64,000 nucleotides of DNA from assembly GCA_001872575.1 (NCBI GenBank), contig MNWP01000003.1, positions 31,244 through 95,243 on the forward strand. The letters are read 5' to 3'. Shown piece by piece: positions 8,948 to 17,201 of this stretch; the stretch's first letter is position 1, and each line of letters opens with the position of its first letter. The notes under the pieces are model-generated. The model searched no databases. It was not told the origin of the DNA and saw only the letters and a program-made list of their open reading frames with translations. Origin of the DNA: Candidatus Peregrinibacteria bacterium CG1_02_54_53 (GTDB lineage Bacteria; Patescibacteriota; Gracilibacteria; Peribacterales; Peribacteraceae). The position numbers were made by a program, and so were the translations under genes.

Positions 8948-9604
8948 ATGAAGCGCCTCTTTCCGCTTGTACTGCTCACGCTCATCCTCGTTGGATGCGG
9001 CTCGAAGACGGTTGTGCTCTCTCTCACCTTCGACGTGGAAGATTCTGTCCAACGCACTGTTTTGCTCGAAGAGGCAAAAAAAGTGATTGACCGGCGCCTG
9101 AGCCGTTTCGAGGATGCGACTCCGTCGTCGATGATGGTCAATAACCAGGATGACGGTTCTGTGCAGCTGTCGTTCGATGTACAGAACGACGAAGCCCGTA
9201 AAATCCTCGTCGACGAACTCCTTACGCCCTACTCAATGCGAGTGATGACTGCCGGCACGGGAACGGGCGATCTGTTCGTGGAAGAAGTGGGCTGGTTCAA
9301 CGATACCGGTATTACACAGAGGCAAATCGTGTGGACGGAAGGAAACTCGGACCAAAATGGAAAGGGCGTCGTGCGGCTCGTCTTCTCAGAAGAGGGCCAC
9401 GCAATGCTTTCCGAAGTTTTTAGCAACCACCAAGGAGGTGAACTGGGTCTCTTTGTCCATGACAGACTCATGGCCCGCATGCCCATTGATTCCGGTGAAC
9501 CGAAAGAAGAAATTATCATTGCCGGTATTCCGGTACCTGACATGGCAGGAATCTTTGCCGATGACGTAAACGTCGGAACACACGTCACCTTCTCTCTTCC
9601 CTAA
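8948..9604 (+). CDS. Lipoprotein resembling the periplasmic domain of SecD
   Basis: A 218-residue protein with a lipobox (LTLILVGC, Cys at about residue 17). The body shows [14 protein letters not shown] near residue 45, resembling the SecD P1 pattern of an RRI/RRL helix. Later [13 protein letters not shown] and [15 protein letters not shown] resemble the SecD segments GAKLF-x-E and [14 protein letters not shown] seen in the next gene. It may be a detached P1-like subunit anchored outside the membrane beside SecD. ATG 8948 places the signal peptide correctly; the longer frame from 8906 does not. Only the CCCTA-word repeat separates it from secD. The function is inferred from resemblance and adjacency. 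Confidence 0.6.
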   Translation: MKRLFPLVLLTLILVGCGSKTVVLSLTFDVEDSVQRTVLLEEAKKVIDRRLSRFEDATPSSMMVNNQDDGSVQLSFDVQNDEARKILVDELLTPYSMRVMTAGTGTGDLFVEEVGWFNDTGITQRQIVWTEGNSDQNGKGVVRLVFSEEGHAMLSEVFSNHQGGELGLFVHDRLMARMPIDSGEPKEEIIIAGIPVPDMAGIFADDVNVGTHVTFSLP

Positions 9605-9655
9605 CCCTACCCCTACCCCTACCCCTAGCCCTATCCCTAACCCTACCCCTCACCC
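9599..9655 (+). repeat. Tandem CCCTAN hexamer-like repeat between SecD-like lipoprotein and secD
   Basis: The spacer consists almost wholly of eight to nine imperfect copies of a 6-base word, CCCTAC / CCCTAG / CCCTAT / CCCTAA. It begins in the stop codon of the lipoprotein gene and ends 5 bases before the secD ATG. It has no fold-back symmetry. Similar words occur at 17165-17190, 27675-27697 and, on the complementary strand, 63641-63676. Confidence 0.9.
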
Positions 9656-9660
9656 AGAAT

Positions 9661-12093
9661 ATGGAATCCAATCGTCGCATGATCTGGCCCGCTCTCACGG
9701 GCGTCGTCGCACTTGTTCTTCTCTTCATCGCCCTGCCGGACGGATGGAAACTGTGGGCCCCCACGTTTCTACGTGCGCCCTCGTTCCACTTCGGCCTCGA
9801 TCTCATAGGGGGCACTCAGCTCGATTTTCGAATCTCGGAACAGGAAATGAATGATCAGGTCGCCCGTCTGAATGCCGAAATCGAACAACTGCAGGAGCAA
9901 GGAGCCGGATCGGATAAGATTTCAATTCTTGAAAATCAGCTCTACTCGACGCAGCAACAGCAAGCGTCTGTCGTGGAATCCATCCGCACGGTCCTCGAAC
10001 GACGCATCAATGCCCTCGGCGTGAGCGAGGCGGTGATCACCCCCTCTTACATCGGTGACGAGCGTCACTTGCTGGTGGAATGCCCCGGAGTCGTAGATAC
10101 GCAAGAGTGTATTGCCACGGTGGGAAAGACCATCCAACTGGAATTCAAAGAGGAATTTACCGAACCAACTGAGGAATTTGAAAAGGGAGTACGTGATCGT
10201 GTCGATACATCTCTGCGTCGTATCACGGTGAGCGGTGCTTCACTCGATCTTGTTGGCGAAGATCTTGGCTCCACGCTCGGCGTCTTCTACGCCGACAGTC
10301 AATGGTTCTTTAAGAAGGATTTGCCCAAAGGACTCGAGGATATGTGGTCACTTCCCGTTGGAAAGGTGGTGAAACGTGAAGGATCAATCACCGTCCCTGA
10401 GCAGGATGAGCAGGGTCAGGTGACGGACAAAGAAATTCCCGGCATCTTCTTGGCCGAGGCGATCTCGCCGCGCACTCAGACAGGCCGCGTGGTGATCGAA
10501 GCTCCAACTGCTTTCGCGCTACTGGCCAAGCAGCAAAATCTCACCTACACCCCAAACGTCAATACGCCTCTCGATGCCAAAATCGATCCCGGTATCGTAG
10601 GAGCCCTGCAAACGATGTCGCCGGGTGATCTGAAGACGATAAGTCTGGGAGAAGGATCGGCAGCACTGCTCTTTCTTCGGCAACGTACTCCGGGGCAGGA
10701 ACAGATGGCCGCCAGCCACATCCTGATTTCGTTCAAAGGTGCGGCCGCCATGAGCGAAAGCATCACTCGTACGAAAGAAGAGGCTCTCGCGCTCGCGCAG
10801 AACATCAAGCAGCAACTTGATGAGGGCGCAGACTTTGCAACACTGGCCAAGCAATACTCCGATGACAGTTCCGGCAAATCCGGTGGAGATCTGGGAACAT
10901 TCGCCCGCGGAGCAATGGTGGCACCCTTCGAACAAACAGCCTTTGCACTTTCGCAAGGCGATATCAGTGAACCGATTGAAACACAGTTCGGGTACCACAT
11001 TATCCGTGCCGACCGTGCCGCCTCACTCTCATTCGATGTCGCATCGTATGACGATCTTCGCTTCAGTGGCAGCGATGCCAAGATACAGGCAGATGCGGCA
11101 CAAGCCGAACTCCAGGCAGGAAAAGTGATGGAATACGAAGACGCCGTTCCGGTGCGATCCATCTTCTTCTCGCTGCTCCCCACAGGCTGGAAAGACACCA
11201 CGCTCACCGGAAAGCATTTCCGCTCCGCAGGCGTGACATTGGACCCCACGACCAGTATGCCGACTGTTCAAATCGCATTCGATGATGAAGGAGCGAAGCT
11301 TTTCCAAGAACTCACCAAGAACAATGTCGGCAAGCGCATCGCGATCTTCGTCGGTGGCGACCTGGTTTCCGCACCGACGGTGCAACAAGAAATCGCCGGA
11401 GGTACTGCAATCATCACGGGCAGTGCCAATTTCGAAGAAGCACAACGCCTTGCACAAGACCTGAATACCGGAGCGATTCCCGCTCCCATCTACCTGGCCG
11501 GCCAGCACACGATTGAGGCGACACTCGGCAGCGAGGCCTTGCGTACATCCCTTAAGGCAGCCCTCATCGGCATCTTCTTGCTCATGATCTACATGGTGGT
11601 GCTCTACCGTTTCCTTGGGCTGTTGGCCAACGTGGCACTGTCGATGTACGCCCTGCTCTTCACCGTGATCCTCAAACTTCCGCTCTTCCTGTTCTCAAGC
11701 CAGCACATCGTGCTCACGCTTGCCGGCATGGCCGGTATTATCCTCTCCATCGGCATGGCCGTAGATGCGAATGTGCTGATCTTCGAGCGCATTAAGGAAG
11801 AACTGCGTAAGGGCAAGCTCGTGACGACCGCCGTCGAAGTGGGCTTCAAGCGCGCCTGGCCGAGCATTCGTGACGGTAACGCTTCAACCCTGCTCACCTG
11901 TGCCATCCTCTTTATCATCGGAACCTCCATCGTACGAGGCTTCTCGGTGACACTGGGTATGGGTGTGCTCATGTCGATGTTCACGGCCATCACCGTGACA
12001 CGTTGGCTGATCCGTAAGACTGCGCACCTCTCATTCGCCAAGAATACGCGCCTGCTGATCGGCGTGAAGACAGTACCGCCCCCCGCACTCTGA
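9661..12093 (+). CDS. secD: SecD translocase subunit with inserted parvulin (PpiC-type) peptidyl-prolyl isomerase domain
   Basis: Sec translocon accessory protein that pulls exported proteins outward, here 810 residues. SecD landmarks: TM1 (residues 8-28), [33 protein letters not shown], and [16 protein letters not shown]. From residue 631 there are five helices with [17 protein letters not shown]. Residues about 349-452 form a complete parvulin domain: [10 protein letters not shown], an [26 protein letters not shown] helix region, [18 protein letters not shown], and [10 protein letters not shown]. It occupies the place of the P1 head, between the two halves of the P1 base, so it would sit outside the membrane. 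Residues about 210-345 may hold decayed further parvulin pieces. No secF follows; the next gene is on the other strand. Confidence 0.93.
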   Translation: MESNRRMIWPALTGVVALVLLFIALPDGWKLWAPTFLRAPSFHFGLDLIGGTQLDFRISEQEMNDQVARLNAEIEQLQEQGAGSDKISILENQLYSTQQQQASVVESIRTVLERRINALGVSEAVITPSYIGDERHLLVECPGVVDTQECIATVGKTIQLEFKEEFTEPTEEFEKGVRDRVDTSLRRITVSGASLDLVGEDLGSTLGVFYADSQWFFKKDLPKGLEDMWSLPVGKVVKREGSITVPEQDEQGQVTDKEIPGIFLAEAISPRTQTGRVVIEAPTAFALLAKQQNLTYTPNVNTPLDAKIDPGIVGALQTMSPGDLKTISLGEGSAALLFLRQRTPGQEQMAASHILISFKGAAAMSESITRTKEEALALAQNIKQQLDEGADFATLAKQYSDDSSGKSGGDLGTFARGAMVAPFEQTAFALSQGDISEPIETQFGYHIIRADRAASLSFDVASYDDLRFSGSDAKIQADAAQAELQAGKVMEYEDAVPVRSIFFSLLPTGWKDTTLTGKHFRSAGVTLDPTTSMPTVQIAFDDEGAKLFQELTKNNVGKRIAIFVGGDLVSAPTVQQEIAGGTAIITGSANFEEAQRLAQDLNTGAIPAPIYLAGQHTIEATLGSEALRTSLKAALIGIFLLMIYMVVLYRFLGLLANVALSMYALLFTVILKLPLFLFSSQHIVLTLAGMAGIILSIGMAVDANVLIFERIKEELRKGKLVTTAVEVGFKRAWPSIRDGNASTLLTCAILFIIGTSIVRGFSVTLGMGVLMSMFTAITVTRWLIRKTAHLSFAKNTRLLIGVKTVPPPAL

Positions 12094-12094
12094 T

Positions 12095-12601
12095 TCACTT
12101 CTCGTGCTGACAGCACTTCTTGTACTTCTTTCCGCTCCCGCACGGACAAGGTGCGTTACGGCCGACCCGTGGAGCCTCGCGACGAACGGGCTTGGGGTGC
12201 AAAATCGCGCTGAGTGATCCCTGCACCTGCTCTGCGAGTTCCTGTGTTGCCTGTTCCGCCCCCTCTCCACCATCGCCAAGCCGTAAGCCGTCGAGACGCT
12301 CGAGAAGAGGCTCGACTGTTTCTGTACTGAGCGAACGCGCAAGTTCGGGAGGGAGTGCCTGAATGAGCGCGTGGTGCAGCGTGGTGACAAGAGTGGGCCG
12401 ATCTCCTTCTTCTGATTCAGCTGCCTGCCGTGCAGCTGGCAATGCGTCAATGACCTTTGCAAGCATTCCACTGCCCTTCAATCGCCTCACCGTACTCTTT
12501 CCAAGGAGCGCTGTAAGGTGAGCAAACAGGGCCGCCTCGTTGATTTCGCCCTCATCGACGCAATCATCGCCGCGCTGTTGCTGTTCAGAAGGAGAACTCA
12601 T
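12095..12601 (-). CDS. SEC-C motif protein (SecA-type zinc tail)
   Basis: A 168-residue soluble protein. Its last 25 residues read [19 protein letters not shown] plus a His, the SEC-C zinc-binding motif that ends SecA and binds SecB/ribosomes in other bacteria. The rest is an acidic, mostly helical domain ([20 protein letters not shown], then [20 protein letters not shown]) that I do not recognise. ATG 12601 is preferred. A TTG at 12640 would overlap the upstream gene by 17 bases. It is convergent with secD, stops one base apart, which may be meaningful for export. Alternatives include an unrelated adaptor using the same zinc tail. Confidence 0.75.
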   Translation of the reverse strand: MSSPSEQQQRGDDCVDEGEINEAALFAHLTALLGKSTVRRLKGSGMLAKVIDALPAARQAAESEEGDRPTLVTTLHHALIQALPPELARSLSTETVEPLLERLDGLRLGDGGEGAEQATQELAEQVQGSLSAILHPKPVRREAPRVGRNAPCPCGSGKKYKKCCQHEK

Positions 12602-12623
12602 AGAAGTGTCGAATGAGGTGGTA

Positions 12624-13256
12624 CTACGTAGAGAGCGCAAATCCGTTCTTCTCTGCCTCTAACTGACGGAATCGTCCTGCGCGCACAAGTGAGCGATCGT
12701 GTGCATCCATGGTTACCCTGGAAAATGTGCGATATCTCTCAGAAAGAAAATCGACCCGTTTCTGCACCGAAACGGCGGCGATTTCGCGAACTTCATCGAC
12801 CTGCCATGTCTCGGATCCCAAAGTGACAGAGTCGGCATCCGCCTCAAACGATTGTTGGGTGTGCTCCTTTTCATGCGCAAGAATGTCTTCCGCCTTGTGG
12901 CGATCGATGATGCCGTCTCCACCGGTGATCTTGCAAGGATCAATGCAAATGACATCCGCATCCAATTGCGCCTCGCCAGCAACATCGTCATCCAGCTTTT
13001 TGAGTGTGAGAGAGGAGCCACAGAATGCCTGTTTAAGTTCACCTCTCGCATGATCAATCTCATAGGCAGCAGCAATGCGCTCCTGCGGCGTGGCATACTC
13101 CAGAGCCACCGCAAGCTCGGAACGTACGGAACCTGTCAAATCCTCGCGAACACGATGAGACTGCCGGGCCAGCTCGGCGTTGAAGGAATCAACTTTTCCT
13201 TCCTGCCGCTGCGCGGCATCATCGTAGAAGGCCTGTGCCAGTTCCAAAGATGTCAT
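12624..13256 (-). CDS. Hypothetical protein with HEKEH zinc-site-like motif
   Basis: A 210-residue protein without signal peptide or membrane helices. Residues about 124-134 read [13 protein letters not shown], an HExxH motif followed by the QQ seen in DUF4157-like zincin domains. [10 protein letters not shown], about 28 residues later, could supply a third ligand. A segment [12 protein letters not shown] with paired Cys precedes it. The N-terminal 90 residues are helical and charged. It sits upstream of the SEC-C gene in the same direction (22 bases), so the two are probably cotranscribed. I do not recognise the family; peptidase activity is unproven. Confidence 0.6.
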   Translation of the reverse strand: MTSLELAQAFYDDAAQRQEGKVDSFNAELARQSHRVREDLTGSVRSELAVALEYATPQERIAAAYEIDHARGELKQAFCGSSLTLKKLDDDVAGEAQLDADVICIDPCKITGGDGIIDRHKAEDILAHEKEHTQQSFEADADSVTLGSETWQVDEVREIAAVSVQKRVDFLSERYRTFSRVTMDAHDRSLVRAGRFRQLEAEKNGFALST

Positions 13257-13365
13257 ACATGCCCATCCTGACGTAGAAAAATCCTCTCACCAACTGTTTA
13301 GACGACGAAAATCGATAATACCTATATTTTTGCTCTACAAAGCCAAAAATCAATGATCCCTTAAC

Positions 13366-13860
13366 TCACTTCAGACGCTCGTACACCAGAAAATCCATCG
13401 CGTATTTGTTCTCACTGTCTGCCGGATACTCCTCGCGACTCACCTCCTTCCACTCCGAAGTGGAAAAAGATGGAAACGATACGTCGCCCTGCGGCGAAGC
13501 GTGCACGCGTGTGAAATAGATACGATCGGCCATGGGAAACATGGCAACATAAATCTGCGCGCCGCCGATCACAAATGCCTCGACTTCTCCCGTATCTCGA
13601 GCGACAGAGATTGCCTCCTGCGGCGAATGGACCACCGTGCATCCGTTGATCTGAAGATCCGGCTTGTGCGTGATGATGATATTGAGACGATGTGGAAGCG
13701 GCCTTCCGATGGATTGATAAGTCTTCTGCCCCATGATCACCGCATGCCCCTCCGTCGTCTTACGGAAGTACTGCATATCGCGCGGCAGATCCCAGAGCAG
13801 CTGATTCTTATTCCCGATCATGCCATTGTCCGCCACGGCCACAATCATAGAAAGCTTCAC
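13366..13860 (-). CDS. folA: Dihydrofolate reductase
   Basis: Reduces dihydrofolate to tetrahydrofolate with NADPH, recycling the folate oxidised by thymidylate synthase. Family marks are MIVAVADNGMIG, LLWDLPRDMQYFRKTT with the acidic active-site residue, VIMGQKTYQSIGRPLPHR, and FVIGGAQIY. GTG 13860 gives the common N-terminus (V-K-L-S-MIVAV, 164 residues); ATG 13848 is the alternative. It lies downstream of thyA on the same strand, separated by a structured element and about 90 bases, so the two folate enzymes may share a transcript. Confidence 0.94.
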   Translation of the reverse strand: MKLSMIVAVADNGMIGNKNQLLWDLPRDMQYFRKTTEGHAVIMGQKTYQSIGRPLPHRLNIIITHKPDLQINGCTVVHSPQEAISVARDTGEVEAFVIGGAQIYVAMFPMADRIYFTRVHASPQGDVSFPSFSTSEWKEVSREEYPADSENKYAMDFLVYERLK

Positions 13861-13951
13861 AAGTGAAGTGTATAGAAACAAAACAGCAAACAAAACAGGT
13901 ATCGTCCTCAGTCTTAAATTTCAACATGCCAATACGCAGTCCTGTTACCAA

Positions 13952-14056
13952 AAACCGCGGCGAAGCACAGGGTCTTGCGGGTCCCAGTGCTGGAGCCGCA
14001 CCATTGAGGGAAAAGGGTACCCGTGAGGAAAAAACCCTAGGTTTGTCCCTTACGAT
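13952..14056 (-). ncRNA. Two-hairpin 3'-UTR element, copy 1 (after thyA)
   Basis: Read on the minus strand, the element begins immediately after the thyA TAA. Hairpin A has arms CGTAAGG/CCTCACG with an inner AAACC-TAG-GGTTT stem. A linker containing CCTTTTCCCT follows. Hairpin B has arms AGCAC-t-GGG / CCC-t-GTGCT, closed by GCGG/CCGC and followed by GGTTTTTGG. The same order, linker and position relative to the stop codon occur after efp (19493-19600) with compensatory changes in the stems. It may act as a terminator or a processing/regulatory RNA. The function is unknown. Confidence 0.6.
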
Positions 14057-14875
14057 TTATACGGCAATGGGGGCCTTGATAGCGGGATGCGGATCGTAGT
14101 GGAGAATCTGAAAGTCCCCGAAGGTGAAACCGAAGATCGAATGCACCTCAGGATTCAGTTGTAATTGCGGAAGAGCGCGGGGAGAACGCGTCAGCTGCTC
14201 TCGCGCTTGTTCGAGATGGTTGGAATATAGGTGCAGATCGCCGAACGTGTGGACGAAATCTCCCACCTGCAAACCCGTGACCTGCGCCACCATGTGCGTG
14301 AGCAGACTGTACGAGGCGATGTTGAACGGCACGCCGAGAAAGAGATCCGCACTACGCTGGTACAGCTGGCACGAGAGTCTGCCGTTCACGACGTAAAACT
14401 GAAAGAGGCAATGGCAGGGAGCCAGGGCCATTTTGCCGCGTTTCACATTCTCCTGCGGCTTGATCGTGCCATCGGGAATGAATTGCGGATTCCACGCCGA
14501 GACGATCAGTCGGCGCGAATCGGGATTGCGCTTAATTTCATCCACAACCCATTGAATCTGATCGACCCCGCTGAAATCGCGCCATTGCTTACCGTAGAGC
14601 GGACCCAAGTCGCCGTTCTCATCGACCCATTCATCCCAAATGGAAACACCGTTGTCTTTCAGCGAACGAATATTCGTCTCGCCGCGCAGAAACCACAGAA
14701 GCTCATGGATGATGGAACGCGTGTGAAGCTTCTTGGTTGTAAGGAGCGGGAATCCCGCTCCCAAATCAAACCGCAGCTGCGCACCGAAAACCGAGATGGT
14801 GCCGGTGCCCGTTCGGTCGGATTTCTGCGTCCCATTATTTAGAACATGACCGAGAAGAGAGAGATATTGCTTCAT
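14057..14875 (-). CDS. thyA: Thymidylate synthase
   Basis: Methylates dUMP to dTMP using methylenetetrahydrofolate. A 272-residue ThyA-type enzyme. Recognised by [18 protein letters not shown], the nucleophile region [44 protein letters not shown], and [15 protein letters not shown] 14875 gives the family N-terminus [12 protein letters not shown]. The 5' end is odd. A near-copy of the first eight codons lies 80 bases upstream, opens a leader ORF and is separated from the true start by a palindromic repeat. The gene is followed at its stop codon by a two-hairpin element, then folA. Confidence 0.97.
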   Translation of the reverse strand: MKQYLSLLGHVLNNGTQKSDRTGTGTISVFGAQLRFDLGAGFPLLTTKKLHTRSIIHELLWFLRGETNIRSLKDNGVSIWDEWVDENGDLGPLYGKQWRDFSGVDQIQWVVDEIKRNPDSRRLIVSAWNPQFIPDGTIKPQENVKRGKMALAPCHCLFQFYVVNGRLSCQLYQRSADLFLGVPFNIASYSLLTHMVAQVTGLQVGDFVHTFGDLHLYSNHLEQAREQLTRSPRALPQLQLNPEVHSIFGFTFGDFQILHYDPHPAIKAPIAV

Positions 14876-14955
14876 TGGACGCAGGGGGGAGTGCCGACTT
14901 GGCCGGCGGAGCCCCAAAGGAGCGAAGTCGGCAAGAGGTCGAGGTACTGACGCAT
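14872..14955 (-). other. Leader ORF duplicating the thyA start (27 codons)
   Basis: It starts at ATG 14955 and reads MRQYLDLL, matching the thyA start MKQYLSLL. It then runs through a GC-rich inverted repeat (arms TGCCGACTT/AAGTCGGCA) and stops with a TGA that overlaps the thyA ATG (ATGA). Between the two copies, codons 3, 4, 7 and 8 differ only synonymously, while codons 2 and 6 change the residue (R/K, D/S). The layout allows translational coupling or reinitiation. Translation of the peptide is inferred, not shown. Confidence 0.6.
14876..14930 (-). repeat. GC-rich palindromic repeat between the duplicated thyA starts
   Basis: On the minus strand a 9-base arm TGCCGACTT is followed after about 24 bases by AAGTCGGCA, forming a strong hairpin. 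The segment CCGACTTCGCTCC also occurs, with one change, at the same place in the korA leader (near 36600). This links the two insertions as members of one repeat family. Confidence 0.75.
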
Positions 14956-14994
14956 GGAAAACTATCCTACAAGCTAGACGCTCTGTGCTACAAG
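14956..14994. repeat. Short word repeat CTACAAGCTA
   Basis: The spacer between the TrmB-family gene and the thyA leader holds two copies of CTACAAGCTA about 21 bases apart. It is one of several word-repeat spacers whose word differs from locus to locus. Confidence 0.6.
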
Positions 14995-15744
14995 CTATTG
15001 GCTCTTTCCTGCGTATTTCCAAGCCATTTCGAAGATTTGTCGTTGTGTTTCGGCCACTTCCACGCTCTCGATAATGACGCCAAATACGTGATCGGCGGAA
15101 CCGAATGAGCAGATTGCCATCTTGTGATCGTAGATATTGATCTCGTTGGTAAAATCGAAATTTTTGGAGGGAACCAGACGGATTTCGCGAAGATGCTTAC
15201 GATCCTCTCCGTGGACCTTGTGCCCGGCTTCATCATCAGGTGCAATACCCCGCAACCGGATTTTCCGGCGCACGCGCTCGGCAACGTACTCTTCATCATA
15301 ATTCGGCCAAAAGTGTCGTACTACTGCGGAGTTTGCAAAGTTGAGAAGATCACTTTTGGCCGTGAGCGTGTCTTCGTACACGCGCCGCACTCCTTCCCAG
15401 CCCTCAAAGAAGCGGATAATCGGACGTCGTCGATCCTTGCCTTGTAAACTACGCAATTCGGGAAGCACTCTCTGCAGCGCATCGGCGTTCTTTCGCGCTT
15501 CAACTGCAAGATGCTCCGGCGGCACCGGAACGTACCACTTGGCTCTCACCTTGCGTACCACGGTAAGAAGCCCGCGCTGCGCCAGCCCCTCAAGCGTGTT
15601 GTACGTGGTAATGCGATTGATCTTCGTCGCTTTGGCATAAGCAGAAGCAGGTGCGGATCCCAACGAAAGCCCTGCCAGATAGAGCGCGGATTCCTTTTCA
15701 TCAAGCCCGATGGAACGCAGTACGTGCAGGAGGTCGGCCGCCAT
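14995..15744 (-). CDS. TrmB-family transcriptional regulator
   Basis: A 249-residue DNA-binding regulator. The N-terminal winged helix (residues about 5-75: [47 protein letters not shown]) is the TrmB pattern. A helical linker and a C-terminal effector-like domain follow ([45 protein letters not shown]). TrmB proteins in archaea sense sugars, but in CPR genomes this type is frequent and its ligand is unknown. It lies upstream of the thyA leader on the same strand, with only a short word repeat between. It could therefore influence thyA-folA expression, though this is speculative. Confidence 0.88.
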   Translation of the reverse strand: MAADLLHVLRSIGLDEKESALYLAGLSLGSAPASAYAKATKINRITTYNTLEGLAQRGLLTVVRKVRAKWYVPVPPEHLAVEARKNADALQRVLPELRSLQGKDRRRPIIRFFEGWEGVRRVYEDTLTAKSDLLNFANSAVVRHFWPNYDEEYVAERVRRKIRLRGIAPDDEAGHKVHGEDRKHLREIRLVPSKNFDFTNEINIYDHKMAICSFGSADHVFGVIIESVEVAETQRQIFEMAWKYAGKSQ

Positions 15745-15787
15745 TCAAAGAGGATATTGATGTTGTAGAAAAAAACAACAAACAACC

Positions 15788-16441
15788 TTACTTTCCCAAA
15801 TCTTTCTTCTTCAAGACCAGCGACGACGAACACTTCTGCTTGAACGCGCACTGCTCACACTTCCTCCTCTGCGCCGTACACACCGCTCTGCCATGACTGA
15901 TGAAGAGCGCATTGATCCTCCCCCATTCTTTGCGCGGAAAGAGCGCCATGAGATCCCGTTCCACACGTTCCGGCGTCTTACCCCGTGAAAGACCCAATCG
16001 ACGAGCCACCCGAAAGACGTGCGTATCGACCGCGATGCCTTCGTTCTTTCCGAACGCTGCGTAGAGAACGATGCACGCGGTCTTTCTTCCAACGCCCGGC
16101 AATGCCGTGAGCTCCTCTAATGTGCGAGGAACCGTTCCACGATATTCCTCTGCCAGCTTCTTGCAGAGACCGTGAATATAGCGTGCTTTGCTGCGAAACG
16201 TGCCGCAGGAATGAATAATGCGTTCAAGCTCACTACGGGGAAGATTGCCGTAATCACGTGCGGTCCGGCAGCGGTCAAACAGTATCGGTGTGACGCGATT
16301 AACCTGCGCATCCGTGCACCGAGCCGAGAGAACAGTGGCGATCAGCAAATCGAGTGGCGTGCGCCAGTGAAGGAATGATTGCGGCGGACGGTAGAGCCGC
16401 TTAAGTTCGCGCAGAGCGCCAGCAGGAGATATCGTCAACAC
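15788..16441 (-). CDS. nth: Endonuclease III
   Basis: Base-excision-repair DNA glycosylase/AP lyase for oxidised pyrimidines. A 217-residue protein with a helix-hairpin-helix LPGVGRKTA including the catalytic Lys, VDTHVFRVARRLGL with the catalytic Asp, and a C-terminal 4Fe-4S pattern C-x6-C-x2-C-x5-C (CTAQRRKCEQCAFKQKC). The DAQVN segment and the SARCTD pocket are also typical. The start at 16441 gives MLTISPAGALRELKRLY. It is divergent from the DEDDh exonuclease gene, with a short word-repeat spacer between. Confidence 0.95.
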   Translation of the reverse strand: MLTISPAGALRELKRLYRPPQSFLHWRTPLDLLIATVLSARCTDAQVNRVTPILFDRCRTARDYGNLPRSELERIIHSCGTFRSKARYIHGLCKKLAEEYRGTVPRTLEELTALPGVGRKTACIVLYAAFGKNEGIAVDTHVFRVARRLGLSRGKTPERVERDLMALFPRKEWGRINALFISHGRAVCTAQRRKCEQCAFKQKCSSSLVLKKKDLGK

Positions 16442-16458
16442 GATTGTATGATAGAGGA

Positions 16459-16494
16459 AAACTCATAACTCAAAACTCACGACTACGCCGTCAA
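16459..16494. repeat. AACTCA-word spacer repeat
   Basis: The spacer between nth and the exonuclease gene contains AACTCATAACTCAAAACTCACGACT, three to four runs of an ACTCA-type word. It belongs to the set of locus-specific word repeats seen in this window. Confidence 0.55.
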
Positions 16495-16540
16495 GCCAAC
16501 TCCCTCGCTCACACCAATCCTTCGGGTATAGTCGGCTCCC

Positions 16541-17116
16541 ATGCTTCCTGCATTCACCGTTTTCGACGTGGAGACTACCGGCTTAGACCCACGTCAGGGA
16601 CACCGTATTCTCGAAATTGCCGGCGTACGCATCGAGGAGGGAAAGATTCAGGAAGAACAAGTTTTTTCGCAGCTCGTGAACCCCGAACGGCCCATTCCGT
16701 GGGAAGCAAAGAGAGTTCACCACATCAGCGATGAAGAAGTGCTGACTGCCCCGACAATCGATGCCATTCTCCCGGAGTTTTTGCGCTTTGCGCAGGACTC
16801 TCTGCTGGTTGCCCACAATGCGGAATTCGATATGGGTTTTCTGATACGTGAAAAAGAATGCTGCTGGGGATACATCGAACTGCCCGAGAGTATCTGTACC
16901 ATGAAACTCAGTCGATCGCTCTTTCCTCATGAATTCCGGCACAATCTCGACGTCGTGGCTCAACGACTCGGCATCCCGCCGTCCGAACAGCGACACCGCG
17001 CACTCCCTGATGTATTTACGACGGCTCAGGCACTGCTCAAGATGCTCGAAATCGGCAAGATCACCTCAATAGAGGATCTTCAGAAGAAAGCAGGCCTGAG
17101 GCAAATGGTGGCGTAA
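16541..17116 (+). CDS. DnaQ-like DEDDh 3'-5' exonuclease
   Basis: A 191-residue exonuclease domain of the PolIII-epsilon/DnaQ type. The four catalytic segments are present: FDVETTGLD (Exo I, Asp and Glu), HNAEFDMGFL (Exo II), and HRALPDVFTTAQAL (Exo III with His and Asp). It may be the free proofreading subunit of DNA polymerase III or an accessory nuclease such as ExoX. No polymerase or other domain is fused. ATG 16541 gives MLPAFTVFDVETTG with no excess N-terminus. def lies about 85 bases downstream in the same direction. Confidence 0.88.
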   Translation: MLPAFTVFDVETTGLDPRQGHRILEIAGVRIEEGKIQEEQVFSQLVNPERPIPWEAKRVHHISDEEVLTAPTIDAILPEFLRFAQDSLLVAHNAEFDMGFLIREKECCWGYIELPESICTMKLSRSLFPHEFRHNLDVVAQRLGIPPSEQRHRALPDVFTTAQALLKMLEIGKITSIEDLQKKAGLRQMVA

Positions 17117-17164
17117 TTCAGAACAAGGAACGCCGAAACACGCTACACTGTTCTCTGTAGTTTT

Positions 17165-17190
17165 TCCTGACCCTGACCCTGGCCCTATTT
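17165..17190 (+). repeat. CCCTGA/CCCTGG word repeat upstream of def
   Basis: CCTGACCCTGACCCTGGCCCTATTTC lies about 12 bases upstream of the def start. It is a short version of the CCCTAN word family at 9599-9655. Confidence 0.7.
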
Positions 17191-17201
17191 CTATCTCTCT
17201 C

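Noticed and set aside
9599..9655. Telomere-like CCCTAA repeats suggesting eukaryotic or linear-replicon telomere
   Set aside because: Only about 55 bases, imperfect, and placed between two bacterial genes. The same words recur in other spacers.
13952..14056. Folate (THF) riboswitch upstream of folA
   Set aside because: The element abuts the thyA stop, does not match the THF consensus I know, and a second copy follows efp, which is unrelated to folate.
14876..15022. N-terminal extension of thyA to 15022
   Set aside because: The extension reads through the palindrome in another frame. [12 protein letters not shown] is the family start.
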